The position numbers were made by a program, and so were the translations under genes. A model generated the notes under the pieces. It was not told the origin of the DNA, did no database searches, and worked only from the letters and a program-made list of their open reading frames with translations. From NCBI RefSeq assembly GCF_000215105.1, contig NC_015588.1, positions 1,178,001-1,242,000 of the forward strand: DNA of 64,000 nucleotides. The letters run 5' to 3'. Every line of letters begins with the position of its first letter. Positions within the stretch are counted from its first letter, which is position 1. Below, one piece after another: positions 19,713-27,864 of this stretch. The DNA comes from Isoptericola variabilis 225. Lineage in GTDB: Bacteria; Actinomycetota; Actinomycetes; Actinomycetales; Cellulomonadaceae.

Positions 19713-21137
19713 GTGCTCCCCGACTCCACGGTGCGACGGTGGATCGTCGTCGGCGGTGCGGCGACGGCGACCCTCGCCGCGCTCGCGGTCACCTCCGGAG
19801 CCGTCGTCGCGACGGTCGTCGACGCGAGCGTCGGGGTGGCCTTCGCTCTGGTCGCGGCCCGAGCCTGGCCGGCCCGCCGTGCGAGCGCCGCCCTGGCGCT
19901 CGGCGTGACCGCGACGTGGGCGGTCGGGTCCGTGCTGCCGTTCGCGGTCTTCTGGCACCGCGGCGTCCTGGTGCACCTGGTCGTCCACCTGTCCGGCACC
20001 GGGACGCGCGGCGTGCGGTGGGGCGCGATCGTCACCGGGTACGTCGTCGCCGCGACCCCGTACCCGTGGTCCCGGTGGGAGGTCTCGGCGGCGACCGTGC
20101 TCGTGCTCGGCGCGCTCGCCGTCGTCCCGCAGGGCCTGGTGGACCGGTCCGGGCGCCACGCCCTCGCCGCCCTCGGGGCAGGCGTGGGGGCCGCGCTCGC
20201 GCTGAGCTCGATGCTGCCCGGCGTGGGCGGGATGCTCGCCGCGGCCGTCGCGTACGCGGCCGCCCTTCTCGGCGCGGCGGCGATCCTGGCCCGAGCCGTG
20301 AGGTCGCGCTCGGTCGTCCACGTGATCGACCTCATGCGCCGGAGCGCGGAGGAACCGCACGAGGATGCCGTCGCGGCGTTCCTCGAGCGTCACCGCGGCA
20401 CGGTCGACCCCCGTGTCGCGGCCGAGGCCGCGCAGCGCCTCCGCGCCCTCGAACGGGCGAACCGGGAGCTGCTCGCCGCGCTCATGGCGCGCGTCGCGGA
20501 GCTGGAGGCGTCCCGGGAGCGCATCCTGCACGCCGCCGAGACGGAGCGGGAGGTGCTGGCGCGCGAGATCGACGGTGCCGTCGTCGACCCGCTCATGGCG
20601 CTCGCCGACCGGCTCGAGGCGGCGGCGGACGGGGCGTCGACCGACGTCACGCGGGCGGTGGGTCTGGCCCGGCGCGCCGCGCGCGAGTCGGCGGCGATCA
20701 GCCACGGTCTGCGCCCGCAGGGGCTCGTCGGGGGGCTCGCGGCCGCCCTCCGGCGTCTGGCCGACGCCGCCCCCGCCGGCGTGGTGGTGGACGTCGACGC
20801 CGCGGGCGTCGTCCCGCCGCTCCCGCCGGACGTCGAGGCGTCCTGCTACTTCGTCGCCAGCGAGGCCATGGCCAACGCCGTGGCGCACGGTCACGCCCGG
20901 ACCGTCCGCATCGCGCTCGGGGTCGACGCGGGCTTCCTCACGCTCACGGTGGTGGACGACGGCGTCGGGGGCGCGGACCCCGGGCGCGGGAGCGGCCTGG
21001 CCGGGCTCGCCACGCGCGTAGCGGCCGCCGGCGGGTCGCTGACCGTGGACTCGCCGCCCGGTGCGGGCACGGTGGTCCGTGCCCGCTTCACCGACGTGGC
21101 CGCGCAGGCCGGGCGCCGGGAGGCGGCATGGGCCTGA
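19713..21137 (+). CDS. Membrane histidine kinase with intact ATPase but no phosphoacceptor His
   Basis: The protein is about 474 residues. Residues ~1-190 hold several membrane segments and ~210-270 a linker helix. The ATPase domain is complete: N box SEAMANAVAHG (Asn ~388), G1 VDDGVGG and G2 GSGLAGLATR. The dimerisation helix, however, reads EREVLAREIDGAVVDPLMAL. The position that should be His in the HD motif is Asp (~287, codon GAC at 20571), and the next Asp is Gly. It therefore cannot phosphorylate itself in the normal way. The gene after it has the reciprocal defect. GTG 19713 has GGAG nine bases upstream; GTG 19698 is an alternative. Confidence 0.85.
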   Translation: MLPDSTVRRWIVVGGAATATLAALAVTSGAVVATVVDASVGVAFALVAARAWPARRASAALALGVTATWAVGSVLPFAVFWHRGVLVHLVVHLSGTGTRGVRWGAIVTGYVVAATPYPWSRWEVSAATVLVLGALAVVPQGLVDRSGRHALAALGAGVGAALALSSMLPGVGGMLAAAVAYAAALLGAAAILARAVRSRSVVHVIDLMRRSAEEPHEDAVAAFLERHRGTVDPRVAAEAAQRLRALERANRELLAALMARVAELEASRERILHAAETEREVLAREIDGAVVDPLMALADRLEAAADGASTDVTRAVGLARRAARESAAISHGLRPQGLVGGLAAALRRLADAAPAGVVVDVDAAGVVPPLPPDVEASCYFVASEAMANAVAHGHARTVRIALGVDAGFLTLTVVDDGVGGADPGRGSGLAGLATRVAAAGGSLTVDSPPGAGTVVRARFTDVAAQAGRREAAWA

Positions 21138-22753
21138 CGTCCCGCCTGCTCGTCGCGGTGGCCGCGGTCGCCGCGACCGTCGCCGCCGCGCTCGTGCTCG
21201 ACGGCGGGGCCGTCGCGCTGGTGTCGCTCGGCAGGATCGGCCCGGCGGCCTTCCTCGGGGCGCAGACGCTGCTGGTCCTCGCGGCGGGTGCGGCGCCCGA
21301 CCCGGGCCGCCGGGCGTCGCTCGCCGCCGTGTCGATCGGGTGGTCCGGCCCCGTCCTGCTGGGCTGGGACGGCGGACCGGAGGTGGTGCGCACGATCGCG
21401 CCCCTGGCGACGGCCGCCCTGCTGCCGGCCCTGGCGACGCTCGCGCTCGCCCCTGCGCGCAGCCGGTACGGCGCCGCCCTGGTCCGCGGCGCCTGGGTCG
21501 TCTGGCCGGGGCTCGCCGTCGTCGTCGGGCTCGTGCGCGACCCGTTCCTCGTCCTCGAGTGCTGGAACAACTGCACCGTGAACGGGATGCTCGTGGCGTC
21601 GTCGCCCGGGCTCGCGCGCGTGCTGACCGACGTCGTCGCGCCGCTCCTGGCCGTGGCGCTCACGACGGCGGTGCTCGCCGTCGTGGTCGTGCGCCGGCCA
21701 CGCACCGCGGAGTCCTGGACGAGCGTCGGGGCGCTCGCCGCGGCGTCGGGCGTCGTCGTGATCGCCCGCGGCGAGCCGTCACCCCTGGAGGCGGGCGTCG
21801 CGGACGTCACCTCCCTGGCGCTGGCGGCCCTGGCCGCCGTCGCGCTGTCGGCCGGCGTGCGCGCGGCCCAGGACCGGCTCGCGCTCGAGAGCGTGGCGGA
21901 GGATCTGTCGGCGGTCGGCGGAGGGCTCCGCGCGCTGCTCGAGCGCCGCCTCGGCGACCGCCGGATCACGGTGGCGTACCGGTTGCCGGGTGACGGCGTC
22001 CTCGTCGACGACGCCGGACGGCTCGTGCCCTCGCCCGCCGGAGCGGTCACCGAGATCCGGCGGGGACCGGAGGTTCTGGCGGTCGTCGGTCGCTCACGTC
22101 CCATGCTCGGGGTCGACGTCGCGCGGGTCGTCGGTGACGCCGCCGTGCTCGCGATCGACAACGACCGGCTCCGCGCCGGCGTCCGCCGGCGGATGGTCGA
22201 GCTCGCCGACGCGCGCAGCGCGATCATCCGCGCGGGCGACGCCGAACGGCGGCGGCTCGAGCGGGACGTGCACGACGGTGCGCAGCAGAGTGCGGTCGCG
22301 CTCTGCTACGAGCTCGCCTCCCTGTCGGCGCTCCGGGGTCCTGCGGCCGGCACGCTCGGCGCTCTCGCGGGCGCCGCTCGCGAGATCGCTGCCCGTCTGC
22401 GTGCCGTCGCGCGCGGCATCTACCCGGCGATCCTCACCGACCAGGGGCTGCGGCCGGCGCTCTTCGGGCTGGTCGAGGAGGCGGCCCTGCCCGTCGAGCT
22501 CACGGTCGGCACCGACCGGCGGTACCCCGACGTCGTCGAGCGCACGGCGTACCTCGTGGTGCGCTCGGTCGTGCAGGACACGGCCGCCCCGGGCCTGCGG
22601 GTCACGCTGCAGGGGGACCGGGCACGGCTCGTCCTGCGGTTCGAGGGTGCGTCCGTCGCACTGGCGCAGGCGGTGTGCGACCGGGTCGACGCGCTCGGCG
22701 GTGAGGTCGCCGCGCGCGGCGGGGCCGTCGAGGTGGTGATCCCGTGCGGGTAG
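21128..22753 (+). CDS. Membrane histidine kinase-like protein with His but degenerate ATPase
   Basis: The protein is 541 residues. Residues ~1-260 contain multiple membrane segments, followed by a GAF-like region (~275-360). The dimerisation helix is intact: [20 protein letters not shown], with His382 (codon CAC at 22271). The X-region matches too: [22 protein letters not shown]. The C-terminal ATPase region has lost its motifs. The N-box position reads [13 protein letters not shown], no DxGxG is present, and the domain ends within ~65 residues. It overlaps the upstream kinase by 10 bases and the downstream regulator by 10 bases. It is the probable phosphoacceptor half of a split kinase. Confidence 0.85.
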   Translation: MGLTSRLLVAVAAVAATVAAALVLDGGAVALVSLGRIGPAAFLGAQTLLVLAAGAAPDPGRRASLAAVSIGWSGPVLLGWDGGPEVVRTIAPLATAALLPALATLALAPARSRYGAALVRGAWVVWPGLAVVVGLVRDPFLVLECWNNCTVNGMLVASSPGLARVLTDVVAPLLAVALTTAVLAVVVVRRPRTAESWTSVGALAAASGVVVIARGEPSPLEAGVADVTSLALAALAAVALSAGVRAAQDRLALESVAEDLSAVGGGLRALLERRLGDRRITVAYRLPGDGVLVDDAGRLVPSPAGAVTEIRRGPEVLAVVGRSRPMLGVDVARVVGDAAVLAIDNDRLRAGVRRRMVELADARSAIIRAGDAERRRLERDVHDGAQQSAVALCYELASLSALRGPAAGTLGALAGAAREIAARLRAVARGIYPAILTDQGLRPALFGLVEEAALPVELTVGTDRRYPDVVERTAYLVVRSVVQDTAAPGLRVTLQGDRARLVLRFEGASVALAQAVCDRVDALGGEVAARGGAVEVVIPCG

Positions 22754-23394
22754 TGGTGGCCGACGACGCGATGCTCACGCGCGAGGGGATCTCGCGGCTC
22801 CTCGTCGAGGTGGGCGTCGACGTCGTGGCCCAGGTCGGGGACGCTCGCGCGCTGGTCGCCGCGGTCGAGTCCCACGTCCCGGACGTCGCGCTGGTCGACA
22901 TCAAGATGCCGCCGACGTTCACCGACGAGGGGCTCGTCGCGGCCGGGCGGATACGGGCGACGCGTCCCACCGTGGGGGTCCTGGTGCTGTCCCAGTACCT
23001 CGAGAGCTCGTACGCGATGCGCCTGCTCACGGAGGTTCCCGAGCGCACGGGCTACCTGCTCAAGGACCGTGTCGCCGACGTGCAGGTCCTGCGCGACGCG
23101 CTCGGGCGCATCGACGCGGGTGAGACCGTCGTGGACCCGACGATCGTGAGCCGGCTGCTGGGACGGCGACGACAGACGGACCCGCTGGAGGCGCTGTCGC
23201 AGCGGGAGCGCGAGGTGCTCGCACTCCTCGCGGAGGGCCTCAGCAACGCCGCGATCGCGCACCGCCTCTTCATCACCGAGCGGACGGTCGAGACCCACGT
23301 GTCGATGGTGTTCGCGAAGCTGGGCCTGCCCGAGGACGGCGCGTCGCACCGCCGCGTGCTCGCGGTGCTCGCGTACCTGCGGGGAAGCAGCTGA
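22744..23394 (+). CDS. NarL/LuxR-family response regulator
   Basis: The protein is 216 residues. The receiver domain has acidic pair DD at 7-8, phosphoacceptor Asp52 (ALVDIKMPP) and the conserved Lys in GYLLKDRV. The C-terminal LuxR helix-turn-helix is [45 protein letters not shown]. The GTG at 22744 lies inside the end of the second kinase gene, so translation is coupled. It is the output of the two upstream kinases. Its targets may include the divergent lipoprotein gene, but no operator was identified. Confidence 0.95.
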   Translation: MRVVVADDAMLTREGISRLLVEVGVDVVAQVGDARALVAAVESHVPDVALVDIKMPPTFTDEGLVAAGRIRATRPTVGVLVLSQYLESSYAMRLLTEVPERTGYLLKDRVADVQVLRDALGRIDAGETVVDPTIVSRLLGRRRQTDPLEALSQREREVLALLAEGLSNAAIAHRLFITERTVETHVSMVFAKLGLPEDGASHRRVLAVLAYLRGSS

Positions 23395-23397
23395 GCG

Positions 23398-24444
23398 TCA
23401 GCGGCGCGGGTCGACGACGACCATGCCCGCGCGCGGGGCGTCGTGCAGGCCGGGCAGCAGCCGCGCCCCCTCCTCGAGCCCGACCACGCGGCCCACCAGC
23501 TCCTGCGGCCGCAGCGTGCCGTCGGCGACGAGCGCGAGCATCTCGGGGTAGTCGGCGGCGGCCATGCCGTGGCTGCCGAGCACGTCGAGCTCCCAGCCGA
23601 TGACGCGGCTCATGGGCACGCGCGGGTGGCCCTCGACCGGCGGCAGCAGCCCCACCTGCACGTGCCGGCCCTGCCGGCGCAGGCTGAGGATGCCGTCGGC
23701 GCACGTCTGCTCGGACCCGACGGCGTCGATCGCCACGTGCGCGCCGCCGTCGGTCAGGTCGTGCACCTGGTCGGCGACGTCGACGTCGGGCCGGGTGTGC
23801 ACGACGTGCGACGCGCCCGCCGCCCGAGCCGCCTCCAACGCTGCCGAATGCCGGTCGACGGCGACGACGCGCGCCCCGAGCGCGGCCGCCACCATGACGG
23901 CGCTGAGCCCGACGCCGCCCGCGCCGATCACGACGACCCACTCGCCGGCCTGCACGCGTGCCCGGGCGGTCACGGCCCGGTAGGCGGTGGCGAAGCGGCA
24001 GCCGAGGCTCGCGGCCTCGGCGTCGGTGACGCCGTCGGGCACGGCGACGAGGTTCGTGTCCGCGGCGTGCAGCGCGACGAGCTCGGCGTCGGAGCCCCGG
24101 TGCGTGAAGCCGGGCTGCGTCTGGTTCGGGCAGACCTGCGCCTGCCCGGCGGCGCACCACGCGCACGCGCCGCAGCCGCAGACGAACGGCACGGTCACGC
24201 GGTCGCCGACCCGCCACCGCCGCACGCCCGTCCCGACCGCCTCGACCACGCCGGCCAGCTCGTGCCCGGGCACGTGCGGCAGCGCGTCGATGTCGGGGTC
24301 GTGGCCGGCCCACCCGTGCCAGTCGCTCAGGCACAGGCCGGACGCGTGCACCCGGACGACCGCACCGCCGTCGGGCGCGACCGGGTCGGGCACCTCACGG
24401 ACCGTGACGGGACCGCCGAAGGAGTCGTAGACCATGGCTCGCAC
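23398..24444 (-). CDS. Zinc-dependent alcohol dehydrogenase, MDR superfamily
   Basis: The protein is about 348 residues. The catalytic zinc site involves GLCLSDWHGW and PGHELAG. The structural zinc lobe has four Cys in CGCGACAWCAAGQAQVC. The Rossmann motif is VVVIGAGGVGLSAV. The overall pattern fits NAD(P)-dependent alcohol or polyol dehydrogenases. The GTG at 24444 is chosen; ATG 24435 is an alternative. It runs convergently with the response regulator gene with only three bases between stop codons. Confidence 0.88.
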   Translation of the reverse strand: MRAMVYDSFGGPVTVREVPDPVAPDGGAVVRVHASGLCLSDWHGWAGHDPDIDALPHVPGHELAGVVEAVGTGVRRWRVGDRVTVPFVCGCGACAWCAAGQAQVCPNQTQPGFTHRGSDAELVALHAADTNLVAVPDGVTDAEAASLGCRFATAYRAVTARARVQAGEWVVVIGAGGVGLSAVMVAAALGARVVAVDRHSAALEAARAAGASHVVHTRPDVDVADQVHDLTDGGAHVAIDAVGSEQTCADGILSLRRQGRHVQVGLLPPVEGHPRVPMSRVIGWELDVLGSHGMAAADYPEMLALVADGTLRPQELVGRVVGLEEGARLLPGLHDAPRAGMVVVDPRR

Positions 24445-24474
24445 GAGGCGATCCAACCACGGCCCGGAGGCAGG

Positions 24475-25626
24475 TCAGATCCACTTCTTCCAGCGGAAGA
24501 CACCGAACAACCCGACGCTCACCGACAGCATGGCGAGCAGCGCCGCGGGGTAGCCCCACACCCAGTGCAGCTCGGGCATGTGGTCGAAGTTCATCCCGTA
24601 CACCGCGCCGACGAGCGACGGCGCGAACAGGATGGCCGCCCACCCGGAGATCTTCTTGACCTCCTCGCCCTGGCGCAGGCTCACCTCGGTCAGGTGCTTC
24701 ATCTCCTCGTTCTGCCGCTGCGCGACGAGGGTGGCGTTGACCGTGAGCATGTCGCGCAGCGCGGCGCGGAAGGACTCGACGGACTCGCCGACCTCCGTCA
24801 GGTGGTCAGCGACGTCGCGCAGGTACGCCTGCAGGTCCTCCTCGACGCCGTACTTCTCGGCGCCCTTGGCCAGCGACTGGCACACGCTCTGCAGCGGTCG
24901 CACCGCACGCTGGAAGTCGACGACCTCACGAGACAGCTCGTAGATGCGCCGCGACACGGCCGGGTCGCCGCCGAACACCTCGGACTCGATCTGGTCGATG
25001 TCGTAGTCGAGGCCGGAGACGACGGGCGCGTAGTCGTCGACGACGCGGTCGAGGATCGCGTAGAGCACGGCCTCGGGTCCGCGCGCGAGCATGTCGGTCT
25101 CGGCCTCGAGGCGCGCCCGCACCGACGACAGGTCGGGGGAGTCGCCGTGGCGGACCGTGACCACGAAGTCGGGGCCGACGAACACGTGCAGCTCGGAGAA
25201 CTCGACCTCCTCGATGGAGTCGAGGTACCGGGCGGCGTGCAGCACGACGAACAGCGTGTCGCCGTAGCGCTCGATCTTGGGGCGCTGGTGCGCCTGGATG
25301 GCGTCCTCGATCGCCAGCGGGTGCAGGTCGAACTCGCGCGCGAGCGTCGCCAGCTCCTCCTCGTCGGGGCGCTCGAGGCCGATCCAGGCCATGCCGCCCG
25401 GCTGCGAGCGCAGCGCACGGAACGTGTCCGCGAGGCGCGAGAACGACGCGCGCCGCGTGCCGTCGTCGTCGTACACCGCGGCGGCGACCATCGCCGAACG
25501 CCGGGTCGCGGGCGCCGGGCGGGGCGCGACGTCGGGCACGACGGCGGGCAGCGCGCCGTTGCGGCGCGGCCGGAGCGCGCCGAGCAGCGGGCGGGGGCGG
25601 ACGGGGCGCGAGGTGGGAACGGCCAT
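24475..25626 (-). CDS. corA: CorA-family magnesium/cobalt channel
   Basis: The protein is 383 residues. A long cytoplasmic alpha/beta N-terminal domain includes FVVLHAARYLDSIEEVEFSELHVFVGPDFVVTVRHG. Two C-terminal membrane segments follow. The GMN selectivity motif is present as VYGMNFDHMPE, with the second helix ending in FRWKKWI. CorA forms pentameric divalent-cation channels. GGAG lies six bases before the ATG at 25626. A 13-codon proline-rich ORF precedes it on the same strand and may control its expression. Confidence 0.95.
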   Translation of the reverse strand: MAVPTSRPVRPRPLLGALRPRRNGALPAVVPDVAPRPAPATRRSAMVAAAVYDDDGTRRASFSRLADTFRALRSQPGGMAWIGLERPDEEELATLAREFDLHPLAIEDAIQAHQRPKIERYGDTLFVVLHAARYLDSIEEVEFSELHVFVGPDFVVTVRHGDSPDLSSVRARLEAETDMLARGPEAVLYAILDRVVDDYAPVVSGLDYDIDQIESEVFGGDPAVSRRIYELSREVVDFQRAVRPLQSVCQSLAKGAEKYGVEEDLQAYLRDVADHLTEVGESVESFRAALRDMLTVNATLVAQRQNEEMKHLTEVSLRQGEEVKKISGWAAILFAPSLVGAVYGMNFDHMPELHWVWGYPAALLAMLSVSVGLFGVFRWKKWI

Positions 25627-25730
25627 GAGGGACTCCGAGAGCGTGCAGGGGTGGGTGGCTGCGTGCTGGGATCCCGCGACTGAGGGCGGCTCGGTGCCTC
25701 GCGTGCGTCGACGCGCACAGGGGCAGGCCC

Positions 25731-25776
25731 GGGCGCGGTGCGCCCAGGGCGTGGCGGTGCCCGACGGCGTCGGGCA
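25731..25776 (-). promoter_or_regulatory. Hairpins in the corA leader
   Basis: Two stem-loops lie between the leader ORF and corA: GGGCGCGGTGCGCCC at 25731-25745 and TGCCCGACGGCGTCGGGCA at 25758-25776. A further dyad, GTGCGTCGACGCGCAC, is near 25703-25718. They could act as attenuator structures. No recognised riboswitch consensus was seen. Confidence 0.45.
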
Positions 25777-25792
25777 GGCCGGGGGAGAGCCG

Positions 25793-25834
25793 TCAGTCGC
25801 GGCTCGGACTACTGGGAGGCTCGCTACGGGTCAT
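25793..25834 (-). CDS. Short proline-rich leader ORF upstream of corA
   Basis: The ORF encodes MTRSEPPSSPSRD, 13 residues. It is preceded by AAGGAGGTG seven bases from the ATG, the strongest Shine-Dalgarno sequence noticed in this window. Its stop lies 166 bases upstream of the corA start. Proline-rich or acidic short leader ORFs are known to sense magnesium through ribosome stalling or destabilisation, for example Salmonella/E. coli mgtL. That this one works the same way is inference. There is no homology evidence. Confidence 0.55.
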   Translation of the reverse strand: MTRSEPPSSPSRD

Positions 25835-25910
25835 GCGCGCGCACCTCCTTCGAGTCGTCGCGGCGTGCTCGCCGCGGTCCTTCGGGCCGTCGGCCAGTGT
25901 ACGCCGAGGT

Positions 25911-25952
25911 CCGGTGGGACGCTCGGGTGAACTTCTATTGCGTCGGTCACGG
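25911..25952 (+). repeat. Left direct repeat bounding the AbrB/PIN-Wadjet block
   Basis: It shares the 19-base core GGTGGGACGCTCGGGTGAA (25913-25931) and about 34 of 40 bases overall with 33509-33551. Both copies have the same orientation. Confidence 0.75.
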
Positions 25953-25982
25953 ACTGGGCCGGGTAGCGCCGACCGGAGTCGA

Positions 25983-26005
25983 GGTAGAATGGTAGGGAAA
26001 GTAGG
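25983..26005 (+). promoter_or_regulatory. Candidate promoter/operator of the AbrB-PIN pair
   Basis: A -10-like TAGAAT at 25985-25990 overlaps GGTAG repeats at 25983 and 25991 and a related AGTAG at 26000. Direct repeats over the -10 would suit autoregulation by the AbrB-type antitoxin. No good -35 was seen. Confidence 0.35.
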
Positions 26006-26014
26006 GAGAAGTCG

Positions 26015-26287
26015 ATGGAGCCGATGATCGTCGAGGGCGCCAAGATCATGGCCAAGGGCCAGATCACGCTGCCGAAGGACATCAGGGAGAAGCTCAATGT
26101 CGGCACGGGCGATCGTGTCGTCCTCATCTGGGACGAAGACCGGGTCGTCATGATGAACTCCGGCGTCTACGCGATGAGGGCCTTGCAACGCAGCGCTGCC
26201 GGGGCTGCGGACCGGGCAGGAGTCGGTACGGAGGACGAGGTCGCCGGTCTCGTCGACGAGATCCGCGGTGGCGTGTCGGACGAATGA
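26015..26287 (+). CDS. AbrB/SpoVT-domain antitoxin
   Basis: The protein is 90 residues. The swapped-hairpin DNA-binding domain is AKIMAKGQITLPKDIREKLNVGTGDRVVLIWDEDRVVMMN. The C-terminal ~40 residues (VGTEDEVAGLVDEIRGG) would wrap the toxin. GGGAGA lies upstream of the ATG at 26015. It overlaps the PIN toxin gene by four bases (ATGA), typical for VapBC-type pairs. It probably represses its own promoter. Confidence 0.92.
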   Translation: MEPMIVEGAKIMAKGQITLPKDIREKLNVGTGDRVVLIWDEDRVVMMNSGVYAMRALQRSAAGAADRAGVGTEDEVAGLVDEIRGGVSDE

Positions 26288-26700
26288 GGGTCTTCATCGA
26301 CACGAACGTGCTCCTCTCGGCCGCCTTGTTCCCGGATGGCGTTGCCGCCCGCGCGTACGTCGCCGCGGTATCGCTGGCGGACGAGGTCGTCGTCTCGGAC
26401 GTCGTGCTGGCCGAGCTTCGATCTGTGGTGACCCGCAAGTTCCCAGAGGTCGCCAGCGCGATGGACGAGTTCATTGCTGCACTGCCTACGTTCGCCACGG
26501 TGGTCGCGACGCCGGAGCGTCCCGTCGCCGACGAAGAGCGCGTCAGGGATGTCAAGGACCGGCCGATCCTGCGTGCGGCGTCGAACGTCGAAGTCGACGT
26601 CCTGCTGACCGGGGACAAGGACCTTCTTGCGGCCGCGATCGAGAACCCGGTGATCGTCGCGCCAGCCGACTTCCTCGAGATGATCAGTCCGGGAGCGTAA
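26284..26700 (+). CDS. PIN-domain toxin, VapC-like ribonuclease
   Basis: The protein is 138 residues. The acidic PIN residues are visible: Asp6 in MRVFIDTNVLLSAALF, Glu in VVLAELRSVV, Asp in VKDRPILRAA and Asp in LLTGDKDLL. Such toxins cleave RNA, usually tRNA or rRNA. The ATG overlaps the antitoxin stop. Its last 17 bases overlap the 3' end of jetD on the other strand, so the pair and the Wadjet operon are physically interlocked. Confidence 0.92.
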   Translation: MRVFIDTNVLLSAALFPDGVAARAYVAAVSLADEVVVSDVVLAELRSVVTRKFPEVASAMDEFIAALPTFATVVATPERPVADEERVRDVKDRPILRAASNVEVDVLLTGDKDLLAAAIENPVIVAPADFLEMISPGA

Positions 26701-27859
26701 TCCTCGTGCTCCGGCACGTCTCCAAGAGTGCGTCCAGGGCCTCGACGGCGCTCGCCCACGGCACGCGCTCCTGCTCGAGGCGGACGTCGCCGTGCTCGCT
26801 GAGGGCGGCGAACGCGTCGGCCTCCGACGCAGTGAGGTGCTCGGGGACCGTACGGTGCGGCTTCGGCTCGGGGACCCACAGGTCCGGGTAGGCCTCCAGC
26901 GTTGCCCGATCCATGAGGAACGAGCGCGTCTGCGGAAGGCGCGCACGCACGATGCTCAGGATGTTGAGGCCGTGGGTGTCGAGGTCGCCCCAGTACAGGA
27001 CGTCGGCCGGCCGCACCCACGGCAGCTGGTGCAGGTGACGGGCCGCGTACCCCTGACCGTGCACTGCGACGACGCCGGCGTGCGGGCGGAGAGCGAGCAG
27101 CGTCTCGAGGTTCTCGACGACCAGAACGGTCGGCGGCGAGATCGCAAGGCCGGCGAGGTCCGCAACGGGTGCCGAGACGTCGCCGAGTCCGCCCGGCGCT
27201 GACGCAGGGTCCAGGAATCGCACGCGCACCAGGCCAGGGCGCGCCGCGAGCCCGAGGTCGGCCGTCCCGGTCGCCGCGGTCCAGAGCGGGTCGACGACGC
27301 CGCGGTGCCGCTCCAACCACTTGGTGTCCACGCCCCGCACCGGGAGCTGGCGGACGAACATCCCCGACGCGGAGTTCGCGAGCAACCAGCGCAGCACCCC
27401 GAGGAGGCGGCCGAGCTCGGGTTCGTCGAGCTCGACGACGGCACGCAGCGCGCGCCGGACCGCCTCGCGAACGGGCGCGTTGTCGGGTCCGAGGAGCTCC
27501 AGGAGAGCCGCGGCCCGGGTGCGGGCGGCATCCCAGTGCCCACGCCGCCGGACGAACGAGGCCACGTGCTCCGCGGCGGTGAGCCTCAGCCGGGCGGGCA
27601 CCACCTGCGTCCCCATGCTGGCCCAGCGGCGCGTCTCCCAGACGACATGCGCCGTGCCGGGAGCGCCCGGGTCGGCCGCGCGCCACGCGGCGATCCAGTC
27701 GGCCACGGCCCGCGGGTCGCCGAGGACGGTCCGTTCGCTCGGTGGGTGGAGCGGGACGTCGACGACCGTCTCCTCGGACGGGCCGAGCGCCGCCCACGCC
27801 GCGTACCCACGCTCGTAGGTCCTGAGAATCGAGGCGCGTGCGGCATCGACGGTCACCAT
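26684..27859 (-). CDS. jetD: Wadjet JetD, Toprim-type nuclease subunit
   Basis: The protein is 391 residues. The N-terminal DUF3322-like region is followed by the DUF2220/Toprim core: PTVLVVENLETLLAL (first acidic), VAVHGQGYAARHL and YWGDLDTHGLNILSIVRARLP (the DxD pair). In type I Wadjet, JetD cuts circular plasmids that JetABC has extruded. It lies five bases after jetC. The ATG at 27859 is used because the longer frame overlaps jetC. Its 3' end overlaps the PIN toxin gene. Confidence 0.93.
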   Translation of the reverse strand: MVTVDAARASILRTYERGYAAWAALGPSEETVVDVPLHPPSERTVLGDPRAVADWIAAWRAADPGAPGTAHVVWETRRWASMGTQVVPARLRLTAAEHVASFVRRRGHWDAARTRAAALLELLGPDNAPVREAVRRALRAVVELDEPELGRLLGVLRWLLANSASGMFVRQLPVRGVDTKWLERHRGVVDPLWTAATGTADLGLAARPGLVRVRFLDPASAPGGLGDVSAPVADLAGLAISPPTVLVVENLETLLALRPHAGVVAVHGQGYAARHLHQLPWVRPADVLYWGDLDTHGLNILSIVRARLPQTRSFLMDRATLEAYPDLWVPEPKPHRTVPEHLTASEADAFAALSEHGDVRLEQERVPWASAVEALDALLETCRSTRITLPD

Positions 27860-27864
27860 CGTCC

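Noticed and set aside
25627..25860. M-box or ykoK-type riboswitch in the corA leader
   Set aside because: The conserved M-box core sequences could not be matched; only a leader ORF and simple hairpins are visible.
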